Of a stretch of DNA of 64,000 nucleotides, positions 1 to 10,007 are shown piece after piece. The notes beneath the pieces are model-generated. The model was not told the origin of the DNA, did no database searches, and worked only from the letters and a program-made list of their open reading frames with translations. This DNA comes from Maniola hyperantus. Lineage: Eukaryota > Arthropoda > Insecta > Lepidoptera > Nymphalidae. Within the stretch, counting starts at the first letter, position 1; each line of letters begins with the position of its first letter. The position numbers and the translations under genes were made by a program. The stretch is taken from contig NC_048557.2 of assembly GCF_902806685.2 (NCBI RefSeq), positions 6,444,666-6,508,665 on the forward strand, in the 5' to 3' direction.

Positions 1-157
1 ATTTGTTTTTAGATTTTCGCATTAATTAATAGAAAATATTATCACGGACTTCAAAACACAAGGGTGTATCCACATTGTACTCTTTCTTTTTAAGAGACAC
101 CATCTATTAAATAACCTTGTTAACAGATCTACTGGTTCACGTGACTTTTGCATGGTT

Positions 158-240
158 CGACATGGAAAGTGACGTAGGCAACTTTTTATCCCGGAAAACA
201 AAGTTCCCAGGGGATTTTTTAATCTTCGAAATCCAAACTG
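158..240 (+). mobile_element. H1 Helitron fragment
   Basis: This stretch matches only the interior of H1: the block with CAACTTTTTATCCCGGAAAA followed by a GTTCCCAGGGGATTTTT segment. Both the TC start and the hairpin/CTAG end are missing, so it is a relic. The two short open frames overlapping it are by-products of the repeat. Confidence 0.6.
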
Positions 241-544
241 ATGTCGCACATCACATTTTAGTTTCTAATAAGACTCTTATAAGGAATGAAATAGGTACAC
301 AATAATTTAAAGGGATAATTTCTGTCTTCATAAAGTAAAGCTATTATTTTAAGGCTTTTACCTTATTAGGTACTATACGCAGTCTTAGTCGCGTTTCTCA
401 TTAATTTTCTTATAATACTATCATAATCCCCCATTAGTAAGCTTTCAGTGAGCTTCTCATAGGCCGGAGGTCGGCTCGGAGGTATCTGTAGACTATGTAA
501 TAATCAGGGGTATAAAACATGCAATATACATTATTATCATAATA

Positions 545-724
545 CTATGCCCGCGACTTCGCCCGCGTGGATTTAGGTTTTTGAAAATCCCGTGGGAACT
601 TTTTGATTTTTTGGGATAAAAAGTAGCCGATGCAAGCTATCTCTGTAACAAATTTCATTAAAATCGCCGTGAAAAGCTAGCAAACAGACAGACAGACACT
701 TTCGCATTTATAATATTAGTATGA
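545..724 (-). mobile_element. H1 Helitron, decayed
   Basis: Read on the minus strand it runs from CATACTAATATTATAAATGC through a (CTGT)n tract, GCTAGCTTTTCACGGCG and TTTTTATCCC to the GCGGGCGAAGTCGCGGGCAT hairpin. The right end keeps TC, but the last four bases have drifted from CTAG to ATAG. The length is close to a complete H1. Confidence 0.75.
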
Positions 725-730
725 GTTATT

Positions 731-1885
731 ATTATTGCATACTTACTTGGTATTTTTCTACTTTTTTAATATACCTACCTAAAAGCAACTTAGTTGCTAA
801 GTATAATATTTTTCTTATTCTTATAATAAATACTAGCATAGCATATTAGTATCTAGCTTATCTGCGAAGTTGTAAAGCACTAATGTAAGTTCCAGCACAA
901 TATAACTTGGAAAAGCATCGGTTGGTCAAGCTAAGGGCAATTGCGTTAGAGAAAGGCAAACAGATAAAATTAGCTTTAGTGATTAAGTATTATATTATTA
1001 TTCACTTGCTTTTTATTGCCAGATGTTAAGTGAAGACTTCCTCTTAATAAAGATAATGCAAGGTACGATGAAGGTTACTTAATTAGGTAAGGATTGCCTT
1101 GCAGTTCCAGTGTAAAAGATATTTTTATAAAGGGAATTCTTTTGTCAAGAAATTTGTTGGGAAGTTGAAGATGTTAAACTCCCGCGAGCCTCGGAGCAGG
1201 TTTGACATTATTTTAAACGTTTAGACAAATGTTTTAAACATGTTTAACATTAAAAAACAGTTTTAATAAACATATTTTTAATCCTGTATATAATTAACAA
1301 AAAAAAAACAGTTTTTCCAATACTGTCTCTGAGACACAGCCGTCCTTTTTCGCTGAACAAAGAGTCTTCTTTGAATGGGAAAATCCGAGAAAATATGGCT
1401 TGATGTAATTTGATTTATGGATGCAAGATGTGACAAAATTCTACAGCCCCAAAAGCCAAGATTTTTTTAGCGTGGACGGTGTCGTGGGCTAAGGGTTAGC
1501 TCTAGCCCATGTAAGGGTGCAAAAAGCACTCAAAAAGCAATACTTATCTGTATCATTTAGGCGTCCTATACTTACTACTCTTTACAAATGTGGTAAATCT
1601 ATCAAGAATTTTCCGGTAGATACAAAACCAATCCAAGAAAGTGTCCGATATTTTTTACACCCAAGTGAAGGTAAATAAAGGCTTACATTAAAACTAACTA
1701 ACTATGTAAAAACCCCTCCGACAGCTACGAGTAGTTTGTATAAGGCAACATGAGGAGTAGACTTATTATCTAGCCTTAACTGGGTAAAGACGCGATTTAA
1801 GTTGATACGCATACAAAATACAGTTAGGTATATAAGTTGAAACTTAAAAATAATAAATCCAAAAATAATACTTTGGTGTCTATCA
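731..1885. other. unassigned AT-rich stretch
   Basis: I recognise no gene, RNA or repeat family here. There are homopolymer runs near 1299 and 1460, and no open frame of useful length or paired inverted repeat that I could see. Confidence 0.4.
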
Positions 1886-1890
1886 CCACG

Positions 1891-2060
1891 CATATTATTA
1901 TAAATGCAAAAGTGTGTTTTTTTTGTTGGTTTGCTGACTTGTTTGTTGTTTCAAACAACGTAATTTTTTGTATGGGTATATAGTTCAAAACCAGGAAAGT
2001 GACATAACATAGGGTGTTTTTTTCCGGGAAAACCAAAGAGTAATCACGGGAATTTTGAAA
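1891..2060 (+). mobile_element. H1 Helitron, strongly decayed
   Basis: The order of blocks is that of H1: ATTATTATAAATGCAAAAGT, a degraded T/G-rich tract, GTGACATAACATAGGGTG, then TTTTTCCGGGAAAACCAAAG and CACGGGAATTTTGAAA. The 3' hairpin is lost. The short minus-strand frames here are incidental. Confidence 0.6.
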
Positions 2061-2063
2061 TAC

Positions 2064-2755
2064 TACTTCGCATGCATCAGATAGTAATAAATATTGCTTT
2101 ATTTCCTACATAATTCAGCTCAGTAAAAAATCCTTTCCAAACCAGCAGTAGTCTTGCTGTGAGTTTGCACTGACGAGACATTTACTTTAATAACAGAGTC
2201 TGGCTGCGCTGTGTGGAAATGCAGCTAGTATTCTGGGCACCATTCGACACGGGCATAATCTATAAGTTTTATTGTAACATTTTCAGTTACAAAAAAAACA
2301 ATCTTAATTTAAAATGTTTGTAGAACATGGATTTGATGAGATGAAGGAACTCAAGGAGAGAACCTAAGACAAAAAGATAAGAAATTATTTGGACTATTCA
2401 ATTAAAACAACTTTTTTGTAGTATAATTTTACTTATCAGTCAGGAAAATAAAAAGAAAGTGAAATGAAAATCGTCAAGACATTTTAGTCGCAAGTGTGTC
2501 GCCTAGACAAGTAAAGACGTAACCGTAAAGATCGTTCGATTCTCGGCTCGGGTGAGCAATGGCTGCAGCCAAGTCTGTTTTCCCTCATTACGTATTCTGA
2601 GCGTATTTTCTCGACTCAACTTGAAAAGTAGTAATAGGATTGTACACGTTTGTCTACGATGCGCTAATATTTATAATGGCTCAAACTTATTATTCCGGAT
2701 GTTTGTAGAAAGAAATTCTTTCTATAATAGCCTAGCAAGAATAATTTTTCGCTCA
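2064..2755. other. unassigned stretch
   Basis: No repeat family, RNA or exon recognised. The open frame beginning at 2552 has mixed composition, no motif, and runs into the H2 relic that follows, so I do not call it a gene. Confidence 0.4.
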
Positions 2756-2758
2756 GTA

Positions 2759-2979
2759 TCTAAATATATAAAAAGAAAAGGTGGCTGGCTGACTGATTTA
2801 TCAACGCACAGCTCAAACTACTGGATCAATCGGCCTAAATTTGCCATGCGGAAATTGCAAATAAGTAAGTAGATAATGACGTAGACATCCGTTTAGAAAG
2901 AAATTTTGAAAATTTAACCTCTAAAGGGATAAAATAGGGGTTTGAAATTTGTGTAGTCCACGTCGCGGCTATAAGCTAG
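2759..2979 (+). mobile_element. H2 Helitron, decayed but with both ends
   Basis: It starts A|TCTAAATATATAAAAAG, has ATCAACGCACAGCTCAAACT and the CCTCTAAAGGGATAAAATAGG block, and ends GTCGCGGCTATAAGCTAG. The hairpin is damaged (CCACGTCGCGGC instead of a paired GCGGACGAAGTCGC), and about 15 extra bases lie after the GGAAATTGC stretch. The terminal CTAG is followed by A rather than T. Confidence 0.75.
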
Positions 2980-2989
2980 AAGAATAAAG

Positions 2990-4140
2990 TAGCAACAAAG
3001 TATAGTAATCAAATTATTTTCTTACAAGGCTAGACATAGAAATTAAAAAAAATTAAAATGCAAACTTCCTGCTTAGCTTTATGCTCTTGGAATCAAAAAT
3101 AAATGCTCTTGGAATTAAACTTTTTTTAATTTTATATCTTCATAATGTAATTGCTTTCAAAACGTGACCTTATTACGCAAGGTTAGTTAGTAGGTTTTTG
3201 AGAAAATTTTATAAATTCAAACTTTAGGTGGATTCGTGCTACGCCATGCAATAATCCCGACTAATGTACCTACTGTTAAAAGTATTGTGCGTTAAAATAA
3301 ACTTAAATATTTTTGGTTTTGTGTCCAAACGGGATAGGTACCTACTATATAGCGTAGCAAGAATTCGCGCAAGGAAAAAATGCGGAACTTACATTTCAAT
3401 GTTCCAAACTTTGGAAAACTTTGAAAAAAATTGGCATTGACATAACAATGAGAGCTAACATCGCATCGGCAAGAAAACATGCCAGTAGATACTTGGCCCA
3501 AGACCCTATAACTAGAAATAGTTTCACTTTACTATAAAAAACTGTCATAAATACGTCATATAAAATAAAAAAACTGGAAAAATTGTTGTATCCATACCCA
3601 AGTGTGAAATGCGAAGTTCATGTTAGGCACTTGATGTACACACTTGTTACACAATTATTTCTAAAGCATGACCATATAACAGTTATTCGTACACGTACCT
3701 AATTACTTTCCAAGCTCCATTTGTGGACAATCTTACAATTTGTAATACAATGACCACAGACCAACGTACCTATGTATCGTCGGGATAAAAACTAGGCGCT
3801 CCCGAAATGGCACACCGTCACCCGTGCGTCGACTTTAAAGGATAAAGTTATTCTGAGCCGTGATACGTATGTGATGGTTGCGCTACCAGGAGCAACCATG
3901 AAGTCCTGGTGACTAATCCAAAGATATTTTGTTTTACCAAGTATGTCAACCAGAAACAACAGGTATGGTTCCTTACATTATGTATGTAAAATCTCTTTTA
4001 ACAACAAATCAGCTATTCATTTTAAGAAAAACAAAACTCTCTCCTAGTACGATTTCGGCAAGGACAACCAATCGCTAAGGAAACTACGCAGAAAATACAC
4101 AATTAGCGAGTACACTGTCTATTTATTCACTTTCTCTCTC
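2990..4140. other. unassigned AT-rich stretch
   Basis: I see no assignable repeat or gene. At 3057-3121 a short near-duplication carries GCTCTTGGAAT twice. Around 3880-3920 an imperfect inverted pair, GGTTGCGCTACCAGGAGCAACC, could form a small stem. Confidence 0.35.
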
Positions 4141-4149
4141 ATCACTCTC

Positions 4150-4350
4150 ATAATCCGATGAGACGGCAATTCAACACGACCGGAGAAAATTCGATGCAGA
4201 ACCAACAGCTTTACGTGCCCTCGAGGCACGGCGGCGCGGCGCTGTGACGGCGCTAACTTCTCATCTCCGAGTTGCTAACTCAAATTTTTAGACAGAAAAC
4301 CCCAATAACTTTTTTAGCCTGACCTGGGACCTCTTAGTCTGCAGTTTTAA
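4150..4350 (-). mobile_element. S4 SINE, tRNA-like head at the right
   Basis: The body has GAAAATTCGATGCAGAACC, ACAGCTTTACGTGCCCTCGA and GACAGAAAACCCCAATAAC, followed by CCTGACCTGGGACCTC, which on the minus strand reads as the B-box side of a degraded tRNA head. I recall this block order as a widespread lepidopteran SINE, but could not search for it. The head is cut short exactly where the next palindrome begins, so that element may have landed in the SINE. Confidence 0.55.
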
Positions 4351-4356
4351 AGCCTA

Positions 4357-4552
4357 TACGTACGGTCGATAGTTGCCCGGCAACTCAGTCGACGGGCAAC
4401 TCAAGAATCTGTGATTTGTATGAAAGTTGCCAAGTCTATACGCACGGAGTTGCGGCGACTCTGTGCCTATAGACTCGGCAACTTCCATACAAATCATACA
4501 TTTCTTGAGTTGCCCGCCGACTGAGTTGCCGGGCAACTATCGACCGTGCGTA
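4357..4552. mobile_element. 196-bp near-perfect palindromic MITE
   Basis: The left arm (CGGTCGATAGTTGCCCGGCA onward) and the right arm (ending TGCCGGGCAACTATCGACCG) pair over about 90 bases each with few mismatches; the centre lies near 4450. Within each arm GTTGCC and its complement recur, so each arm also folds on itself. The ends read TACGTACGGTCG and CGACCGTGCGTA. The frame on the minus strand is simply the palindrome translated. Confidence 0.85.
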
Positions 4553-4885
4553 ATGGATCTTAGACTAAAGAGGCAACCAATAAGTCTCTACGATATAATT
4601 TAAGGAATGGTAGCGCAACTCCGCAGCAACTCTACTCTTGGTTTCCAGTGTCATCAGAGTCCACGTTTTCAATCGTCAACCGACACGCCGATTACAATTA
4701 TACAGAGATACCTACTTTAATTGCGGATCTTGTATCGCGCGATTGTTGCATTCTATAACCATTTTATGTGTCCGCTACGAAGATATTTGTTTGAGAAATA
4801 GAGCGGCTAAGAATTTTTTTTATCGATAATTTTTTTGTTTCATGTTTCATGCTTCTGTTGTTCATCAGCTTTAACTAAAAATACA

Positions 4886-4982
4886 CATCATGCATTTGCC
4901 AGACACTTGATATCATGGCAGACCCCTATCAGACACCCCTAAATTTAACAATTCTTCAAAGTGTCTGGCAAAGCATGACGTG
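4886..4982. mobile_element. small inverted-repeat MITE (TGCCAGACACTTGA family)
   Basis: The arms CATGCATTTGCCAGACACTTGA and, inverted, the segment TCAAAGTGTCTGGCAAAGC plus ATGACGTG enclose about 45 bases containing CAGACCCCTATCAGACACCC. A second, damaged copy lies at 52755-52812 in the other orientation. Confidence 0.65.
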
Positions 4983-5154
4983 CTCTTTGATAGGTACTAT
5001 TCCTAAGAAAATATAAAAAAATTACACAGTATACTTTATACTCTGACGTTAGATTTTACACATTTGGTGCCTGTTGTCTGCCAAAACCACCATGATTCAA
5101 ACTTCATAGTCGCTGATCGTTCCTCCCTGTGTTACAATGCGCAGAGAAACTTTC

Positions 5155-5204
5155 AGCTCTTATAAAATAATGAAAGGGCAGACTTTCATTATTTTATAAG
5201 AGCT
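5155..5204. repeat. perfect 22-bp hairpin with 6-base loop
   Basis: Positions 5155-5176 are the exact reverse complement of 5183-5204, around the loop GGCAGA. The arm begins AGCTCTTATAAAATAATG. No matching copy was noticed elsewhere in the window, so it may be the remnant of a fold-back element; a structured RNA cannot be excluded. Confidence 0.8.
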
Positions 5205-5209
5205 CACAG

Positions 5210-6050
5210 GATCTATATCTATATAAAGAAAAATAGCCAAATGGCTCTTTAATCTTACCTGTGACAAATATAAAGTTAAAATATCCTTGATCCGCTAACT
5301 TGAACGTCTACTTTCCTTCAATGGTTTGTACATTGTTTAGTACCAGTTTTTCATCCGCATTGATTCTGTCTTTTCGTCTAACAAGCTTATTATTGAACAG
5401 CTCTTATGAACGCACAAACAAGTATGGCTTGATAGAAACTAGAAAGGTATGAGATAAAACCTTAACATCTCTATAATATAATGTTTTACAATAATATTAT
5501 TCGAGATTTGCTTCACAGTCACGTCAAAATGTGTTTTCATGAAAGTCATAGTTTTGGAGTGGAAGTCCATTGCTGAACATCTTGAAGGGATTTCCATGGT
5601 CTTGTATCATTGTTATCCAGCAGCCCTATTTTCTTTCACTTTACGTCACCGTAGCGCAGCCTAATATTTGACATATCGTCTACTAAATTATACTTTTGTG
5701 TTTTAATTTTATGCATTTTAATTTTATAGAAATAAAATATGAGCAAAATAAATCTGAGTTGAATAAACAAAAATACTCATAAATTTGACTACACAAATCC
5801 TTATTTATTAGGTTCCCACGCTAAATGTTAAGATAAAATATTTTGATGCACATTATCAAAATTATTGACATATTAACCGTGGCATCATTCCATGCACACC
5901 AAATTAAAGCCTCACACATATTATGAGAGTCTCACGTCTCGAAACTTGAAGCGATTCAATGAATGTTGTCAAAATAGTGTATAACAAAATACTTCGTTGC
6001 AATTCGGGGTTTTCTATACCTATATGTACCTATATTAGTTTACCAGACTA
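5210..6050. other. unassigned AT-rich stretch
   Basis: No gene or repeat family recognised. The open frame that starts at 5959 runs through an H1 relic into a retrotransposon tail and is not treated as a gene. Confidence 0.4.
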
Positions 6051-6056
6051 TGTACG

Positions 6057-6108
6057 CGACGTTTTTCGCGTAGAACTCTTTGTTTTCCGGGGTAAAAAGT
6101 ACATGTCT
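6057..6108 (-). mobile_element. H1 Helitron fragment
   Basis: The segment GTAGAACTCTTTGTTTTCCG followed by GGTAAAAAGTACATGTC is the minus-strand H1 interior. It is only about 50 bases long and has no ends. Confidence 0.5.
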
Positions 6109-6123
6109 AATTGTTCATCCGAA

Positions 6124-6205
6124 AAATTAAGTGAATTAAATGAATGGTGGAAGGATCGGAGGGAGGCCTTTGCCCAGGCGTGGACAGTATAGGCTGATTT
6201 AGATT
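6124..6205 (+). mobile_element. 3' end of a non-LTR retrotransposon
   Basis: The frame ends NEWWKDRREAFAQAWTV, stop, followed by GGCTGATTTAGATTAATGA. This resembles the usual last residues (a W-x-x-x-x-R-E-A-x-A-Q-x-W-T pattern) of lepidopteran endonuclease/reverse transcriptase elements. Only the last ~20 codons and the start of the 3' UTR survive. Confidence 0.55.
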
Positions 6206-6214
6206 AATGATAGG

Positions 6215-6755
6215 TAGTAATTTTGTCTTTAGACAATACGACGACTTCTCGGCACTAAGCAGGTCAAAAACTCTCTCCGTGTAAATGAGGTTTTACCAAT
6301 TAATAACTGGTATCAACGATATAAGATAGCTATAATATTGCTTTAACAAATTTTATATTACCGCAAATTAATTGCTGCCGGACGCATTTGAAATTTTTAA
6401 ATCTCCAAACGAATGTGAGAAGCCATCACATTAGCATTTTTGATAAAGGGCCCACCTATTTATATCTATTCTAATATTGCGGACGAAATATACTGTCATT
6501 GCACCTATCTATATTAATATTGGATTATCGTATAGAGGTGTGAATATAATTTATAGATTTTGATTATACCTATAATATGTTAATTAACGTTATTTTTATG
6601 TTATTGATATAAAAAAATTAGCTAAAAAGGCATTCACGTACCTAATATATTTTTGAAAGTTAACTTTAAAACTTGGTTAAGTACTTTTAGTATGGAAAAT
6701 ACTTTTGTAATTTGGTAGGTACTTTTGGTAGATATACTTAAGCGCTAGTAGATAC
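6215..6755. other. unassigned AT-rich stretch
   Basis: Nothing recognised. The stretch is rich in TACCTA/TAGGTA words, which are frequent throughout this genome and are not evidence of a motif. Confidence 0.4.
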
Positions 6756-6761
6756 TTAGTA

Positions 6762-7130
6762 GTTGCTAGAAGACTCATTGGGAACGAAGCGCTGGTCGAT
6801 TCTAAGCTCTCAAGCTTAAAAAACCTGTTGGTCGGTGTTATACAAGGTATTCAGATAGTGTACTAAGGCTAGTTTCCCCTCGCCATTTTATTAATGGACT
6901 GCGAGCAGGAGCATCGTAAAGGTCTGCACCCTTACATAGTCGAAACTACATGGACTCGTACTAAGCGATTCACCTCCTCGTTTCTAAAACGTACTTCTAG
7001 AATATGGGATGCCCATTTCGGCTCCCATTTTCCCCATTAGCTATAATATTGGTACCTTCATCACAGAAAAGTGAATAGACACCTTCTAGGCAGACACCTT
7101 GGCTGGCTAGGCTTAATTATCATCTGCTAA
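6762..7130 (+). pseudogene. reverse transcriptase C-terminus, decayed non-LTR element
   Basis: One frame of 123 codons reads VARRLIGNEALVDSKLSSL at the start, then HPYIVETTWTRTKRF, SSFLKRTSRIWDAHFGSHFP and KVNRHLLGRH near the end. This is the familiar tail of jockey/CR1-like reverse transcriptases, where a conserved R-x-x-R-x-W-N/D-x-L-P motif precedes a K-x-x-V-N-x-H/L-L segment. There are four internal stops (two near the middle, two after HFPH), so it cannot be made as one protein. No endonuclease or catalytic reverse transcriptase core lies upstream: the copy is truncated. The family assignment is from pattern memory, not a search. Confidence 0.75.
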
Positions 7131-7235
7131 TTGGATTGATTGCAGTCAAGCGCAAATCTACTAGTAAATAATATGTAGTTAAAAAACTGTGGTATCAAAA
7201 TTGAAGCTACTACTGTACCTGTTAGAGAAATCGTC

Positions 7236-7530
7236 AATCATCATCAACCCATCACCGGCCCGCTAAGAGTCTCCTCTCAGAATGAAAAGGGTTCAGGGCT
7301 TTAGGTCATAGTCCGCTACGATAGTCAAGTGCGAATTGGCAGACTTCACACACCTTTGAGAACATTATGGTGAACTCTCAGGCAAGCACGGTGTTTTCCT
7401 TCACCGTTAAATCAATTGCTTACCTACTACACACATAGCTCTGAAAAGTCAGAGGTACGTGCCCGGGATCGAACCCCCGACCTCTCTAACAGAAGACAGA
7501 CATATCTTAGCCACTAGGCTATCACGGCTC
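7236..7530 (-). mobile_element. S1 SINE, nearly full length
   Basis: On the minus strand the tRNA-like head (GAGCCGTGATAGCCTAGTGG, an A box; GGTTCGATCCC, a B box) lies at the right, followed by CTTTTCAGAGC, the GAACATTATGG... GGTGTGTGAAGTCTGCCAAT body, and a GGGTTGATGATGATTG tail at the left. Both RNA polymerase III promoter boxes are still readable. Confidence 0.85.
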
Positions 7531-7745
7531 TCTATCTCAAAATCGTCAATACAATCCACGAAACAATAAAATTGGTTTTACTGAATAAGGGCGGTGCTAC
7601 ATAAATCAGCAGAAAATACAATTATACAAAATTACACAAGGTGCTTATTAAAAAACGTGTCGATTACAAACAATTACCTTTCATACACCGGCCACCTGGG
7701 TTGCGTATTGCCTATAGTCCCACGGTTGTTGGCCAAAGAAGATTT

Positions 7746-8126
7746 CCTCATCATCATCATCATCAACCAACGTCCACTGCTGGACATAGGTCTCTTGTAG
7801 GGACTTCCACACGTCACGGTCTTGCGCCGCCTGGATCCAGCGGCTCCCTGCGACTCGTCTGATGTCGTCCGTCCACCTAGTGGGGGGTCTTCCAACGCTG
7901 CGTCTTCCGGTGCGAGGTCGCCATTCTAGCACCTTGGGACCCCAACGTCTATCGGTTGTACGAACTATGTGCCCTGCCCATTGCCACTTCAGCTTCGCAA
8001 CCCGTTGAGCTATGTCGGTTACTCTAGTTCTCCTACGGATCTCCTCATTTCTGATTTGATCACGTAAGGAAACTCCAAGCATAGCTCTAAGCTTTCTTAT
8101 GAGATGAAAAGAAGATTTAACACTTA
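7746..8126 (-). mobile_element. 5'-truncated RTE-type retrotransposon with open C-terminal frame
   Basis: The minus strand encodes the C-terminus of an RTE-clade endonuclease/reverse transcriptase. Visible motifs are MLGVSLRDQIRNEEIRRRT, VAKLKWQWAGHIVRTTDRRW, LEWRPRTGRRSVGRPPTRWT, DDIRRVAGSRWIQAAQD and ETYVQQWT, in that order and without an internal stop. The full open frame spans 7681-8130 (149 codons) because the normal stop after YVQQWT is lost and translation runs through the (GATGAT)n tail, giving VDDDDDEE and then flanking residues. The 3' microsatellite tail is at 7746-7765. The 5' break near 8126 is only a few bases from the complete H1 Helitron that follows. The unbroken frame suggests a fairly young insertion; no catalytic domain is present. 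Confidence 0.85.
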
Positions 8127-8134
8127 ACAATTAA

Positions 8135-8469
8135 TCCATAAATGCGAAAGTGTGTCTGTCTGTCTGTTTGTTTGTCTGCTAGCTTTTCACGGCCCAACAG
8201 TTTAACCGATTTTGATGAAATTTTGTACTATAGTTAGCTTACATCCCGGGGAAGGCAAAGGCTACTTTTTATCCCGAAAAATCAAAGAGCTCCCACGGGA
8301 TTTTTAAAGGTCTATCCTTTTAACCGATTTGTATGAAATTTGGTACAGAGGTGTAGCTTGCATCCCGGAAATTGACATAGGCAACTTTTTATCCCGTAAA
8401 TTCAAAGAGTTCCCACTGGATTTAAAAAAAATCTAAATCGACGCGGATGAAGTCGCGAGCATCCTCTAA
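8135..8469 (+). mobile_element. complete H1 Helitron with a duplicated internal module
   Basis: Ends fit Helitron insertion: A|TCCATAAATGCGAAAGTG on the left and a GACGCGGATGAAGTCGCGAG hairpin then CTAA|T on the right. The block from TTTAACCGATTTTGATGAAA through ATCCCG...CCACGGGATTT occurs twice in tandem (from about 8198 and about 8319), which makes it about 100 bases longer than the other copies here. Confidence 0.85.
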
Positions 8470-8474
8470 TACAT

Positions 8475-8870
8475 ACATAATTTAAAAATTACTTAAGACA
8501 TATAAAAAAAATAGAAAGTGACTATAAGCATCGGAAAAAATATTGCTCTGTAAAGAGTTAACTCTGAAACCCCATCAAACTCTGATATGAATTTTAATTA
8601 GAAAAGTCTGTTTGCCTTGTAATGCGCGAAAAAAGCAAGTAATGATTGCCGTATCATGGAATTTCCTTCTGATCCAACTCACCTAGCTGCAGCCTTCTGA
8701 GAAGAATTAATACCTACTTAGATAATTTTTAGACAAACGTGCTTTACCTACTGCTTTTCCTTCTATTTATTTTGCAGTAAAAAGTATACTAATCAGAGAA
8801 ATTAATGCGAAAAGTATCAATAATTTTAATACTTAGTATAATATTTTTGACATATAGACCATCATATCGA
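8475..8870. other. unassigned AT-rich stretch
   Basis: I recognise no repeat family, RNA or coding region in this interval. Confidence 0.4.
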
Positions 8871-8877
8871 AATTAAT

Positions 8878-9043
8878 CTATAGTGCGCGACAGGTCGAGA
8901 TGGCAATCGGGGTATGAGGCGGGGGGACGCCCCGCACACCCGCATGCCACCCGAGCTATCCCGCACCGGGTTAACGTGAAGGCTGTGCGGATGTGCGGGG
9001 CGTTCCCACTCCGATTGCCATCTCGACTTGTCGCGTACTATAG
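8878..9043. mobile_element. FB fold-back element, complete
   Basis: It runs from CTATAGTGCGCGACAGGTCG to CGACTTGTCGCGTACTATAG. The arms include GAGATGGCAATCGGGG and its inverse, then strongly GC-rich segments (GGCGGGGGGACGCCCCGC, CACCGGGTTA at the turn). This is the clearest of eight copies. It is far richer in G, C and CpG than the surrounding DNA. Confidence 0.85.
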
Positions 9044-9044
9044 T

Positions 9045-10000
9045 ATATTGGCCGCTCAATTTGATGGATACCACAAAAAGTGGCTCTAACAGTAAACACA
9101 AGGAAAAATGTTCAGTAGAAAAAAGCCGATCCAAGACTCAATTATCTATACGACCAATTGTCTGATCCACGGGGCCAATAAAGTTAATCTCAACACACCG
9201 ACGCCATTACGTATAGGACCCATATTAATCTCGGAGCGTTGATTAGTAAAACTATAAAAGCGGAAGTATCAGAAGAATGCGGTTAATGAGAGGCTGAAAC
9301 CCGATTTTATTGATCGTTAAAGTGACCGACAATTGTCTAATTGTTGCCTACCAAACTACTATAGAACTACCATCGTGGGAAGACGTTAGCAGACTGATGG
9401 TGAAAGTCAAAAACATACGATTTTATAGCGTCACCTGAGTTCTAAATTCGGACCGTAATCGGAACAATGAATCGCTTTTAAGTTCAAACACTCAAATTCC
9501 TAGATCTACGGCATCGTTCTATGGAACGGTACTAAACAAGTAAACAGCAACTTATTCTGCTGGGCCAATTGATCAAGTGGCCAATTCGAACATATGCGGA
9601 AATATCGTGGAATAGAAATTATTGATGCGTTGTTATACTTTTCAATACACACCACTAATTTTGAATTACCTTAAAAATCAGTTTTAATAAAAATGTAAAT
9701 CATGTTTAAATATCCATAAAAAGCATATCCATAAAAGCAGCAATAATTAGTCAAAATATTGTTAATGTACAGATGACTTGCAGCATTGCTGTTCCGTTTC
9801 TTTATTTGTAACGTACAATAGAACATTTGTATTTATATTTAAAAAAATCTTTAATAACATTGTTCAATTAAAGTTATAAACAAAATCAGACTGCATATTT
9901 AAAAGAATAAACCTTTCCCCTAATTCGCCCTTTTATGGCAATTGAACAGTATAGTCGTGTATTGCATCGTAGTACCTTATACATCATTTCTGTGTTAGTA
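9045..10000. other. low-repeat stretch, possible conserved non-coding DNA
   Basis: No repeat family is recognisable for almost 1 kb, which is rare in this window. It holds several homeodomain-like cores (CAATTA, TTAATCTC, CTAATTGTTG). Position 9456-9485 is a 30-base sequence found again, exactly, at 10447-10476. A regulatory role is inference only. Confidence 0.3.
9456..9485 (+). repeat. 30-bp exact repeat, copy 1
   Basis: TAATCGGAACAATGAATCGC and the ten bases TTTTAAGTTC after it recur identically at 10447. The flanks differ on both sides. Confidence 0.85.
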
Positions 10001-10007
10001 TCTACAC

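Noticed and set aside
2552..2872. 106-codon frame
   Set aside because: No motif, no partner, and it runs into an H2 relic; length is not unusual by chance.
5155..5204. miRNA gene
   Set aside because: Perfect stem and six-base loop with no wider imperfect stem; kept only as a hairpin.
7594..7862. Plus-strand frames over the RTE end
   Set aside because: They are the opposite strand of the retrotransposon frame and its (CAT)n tail (HHHHH).
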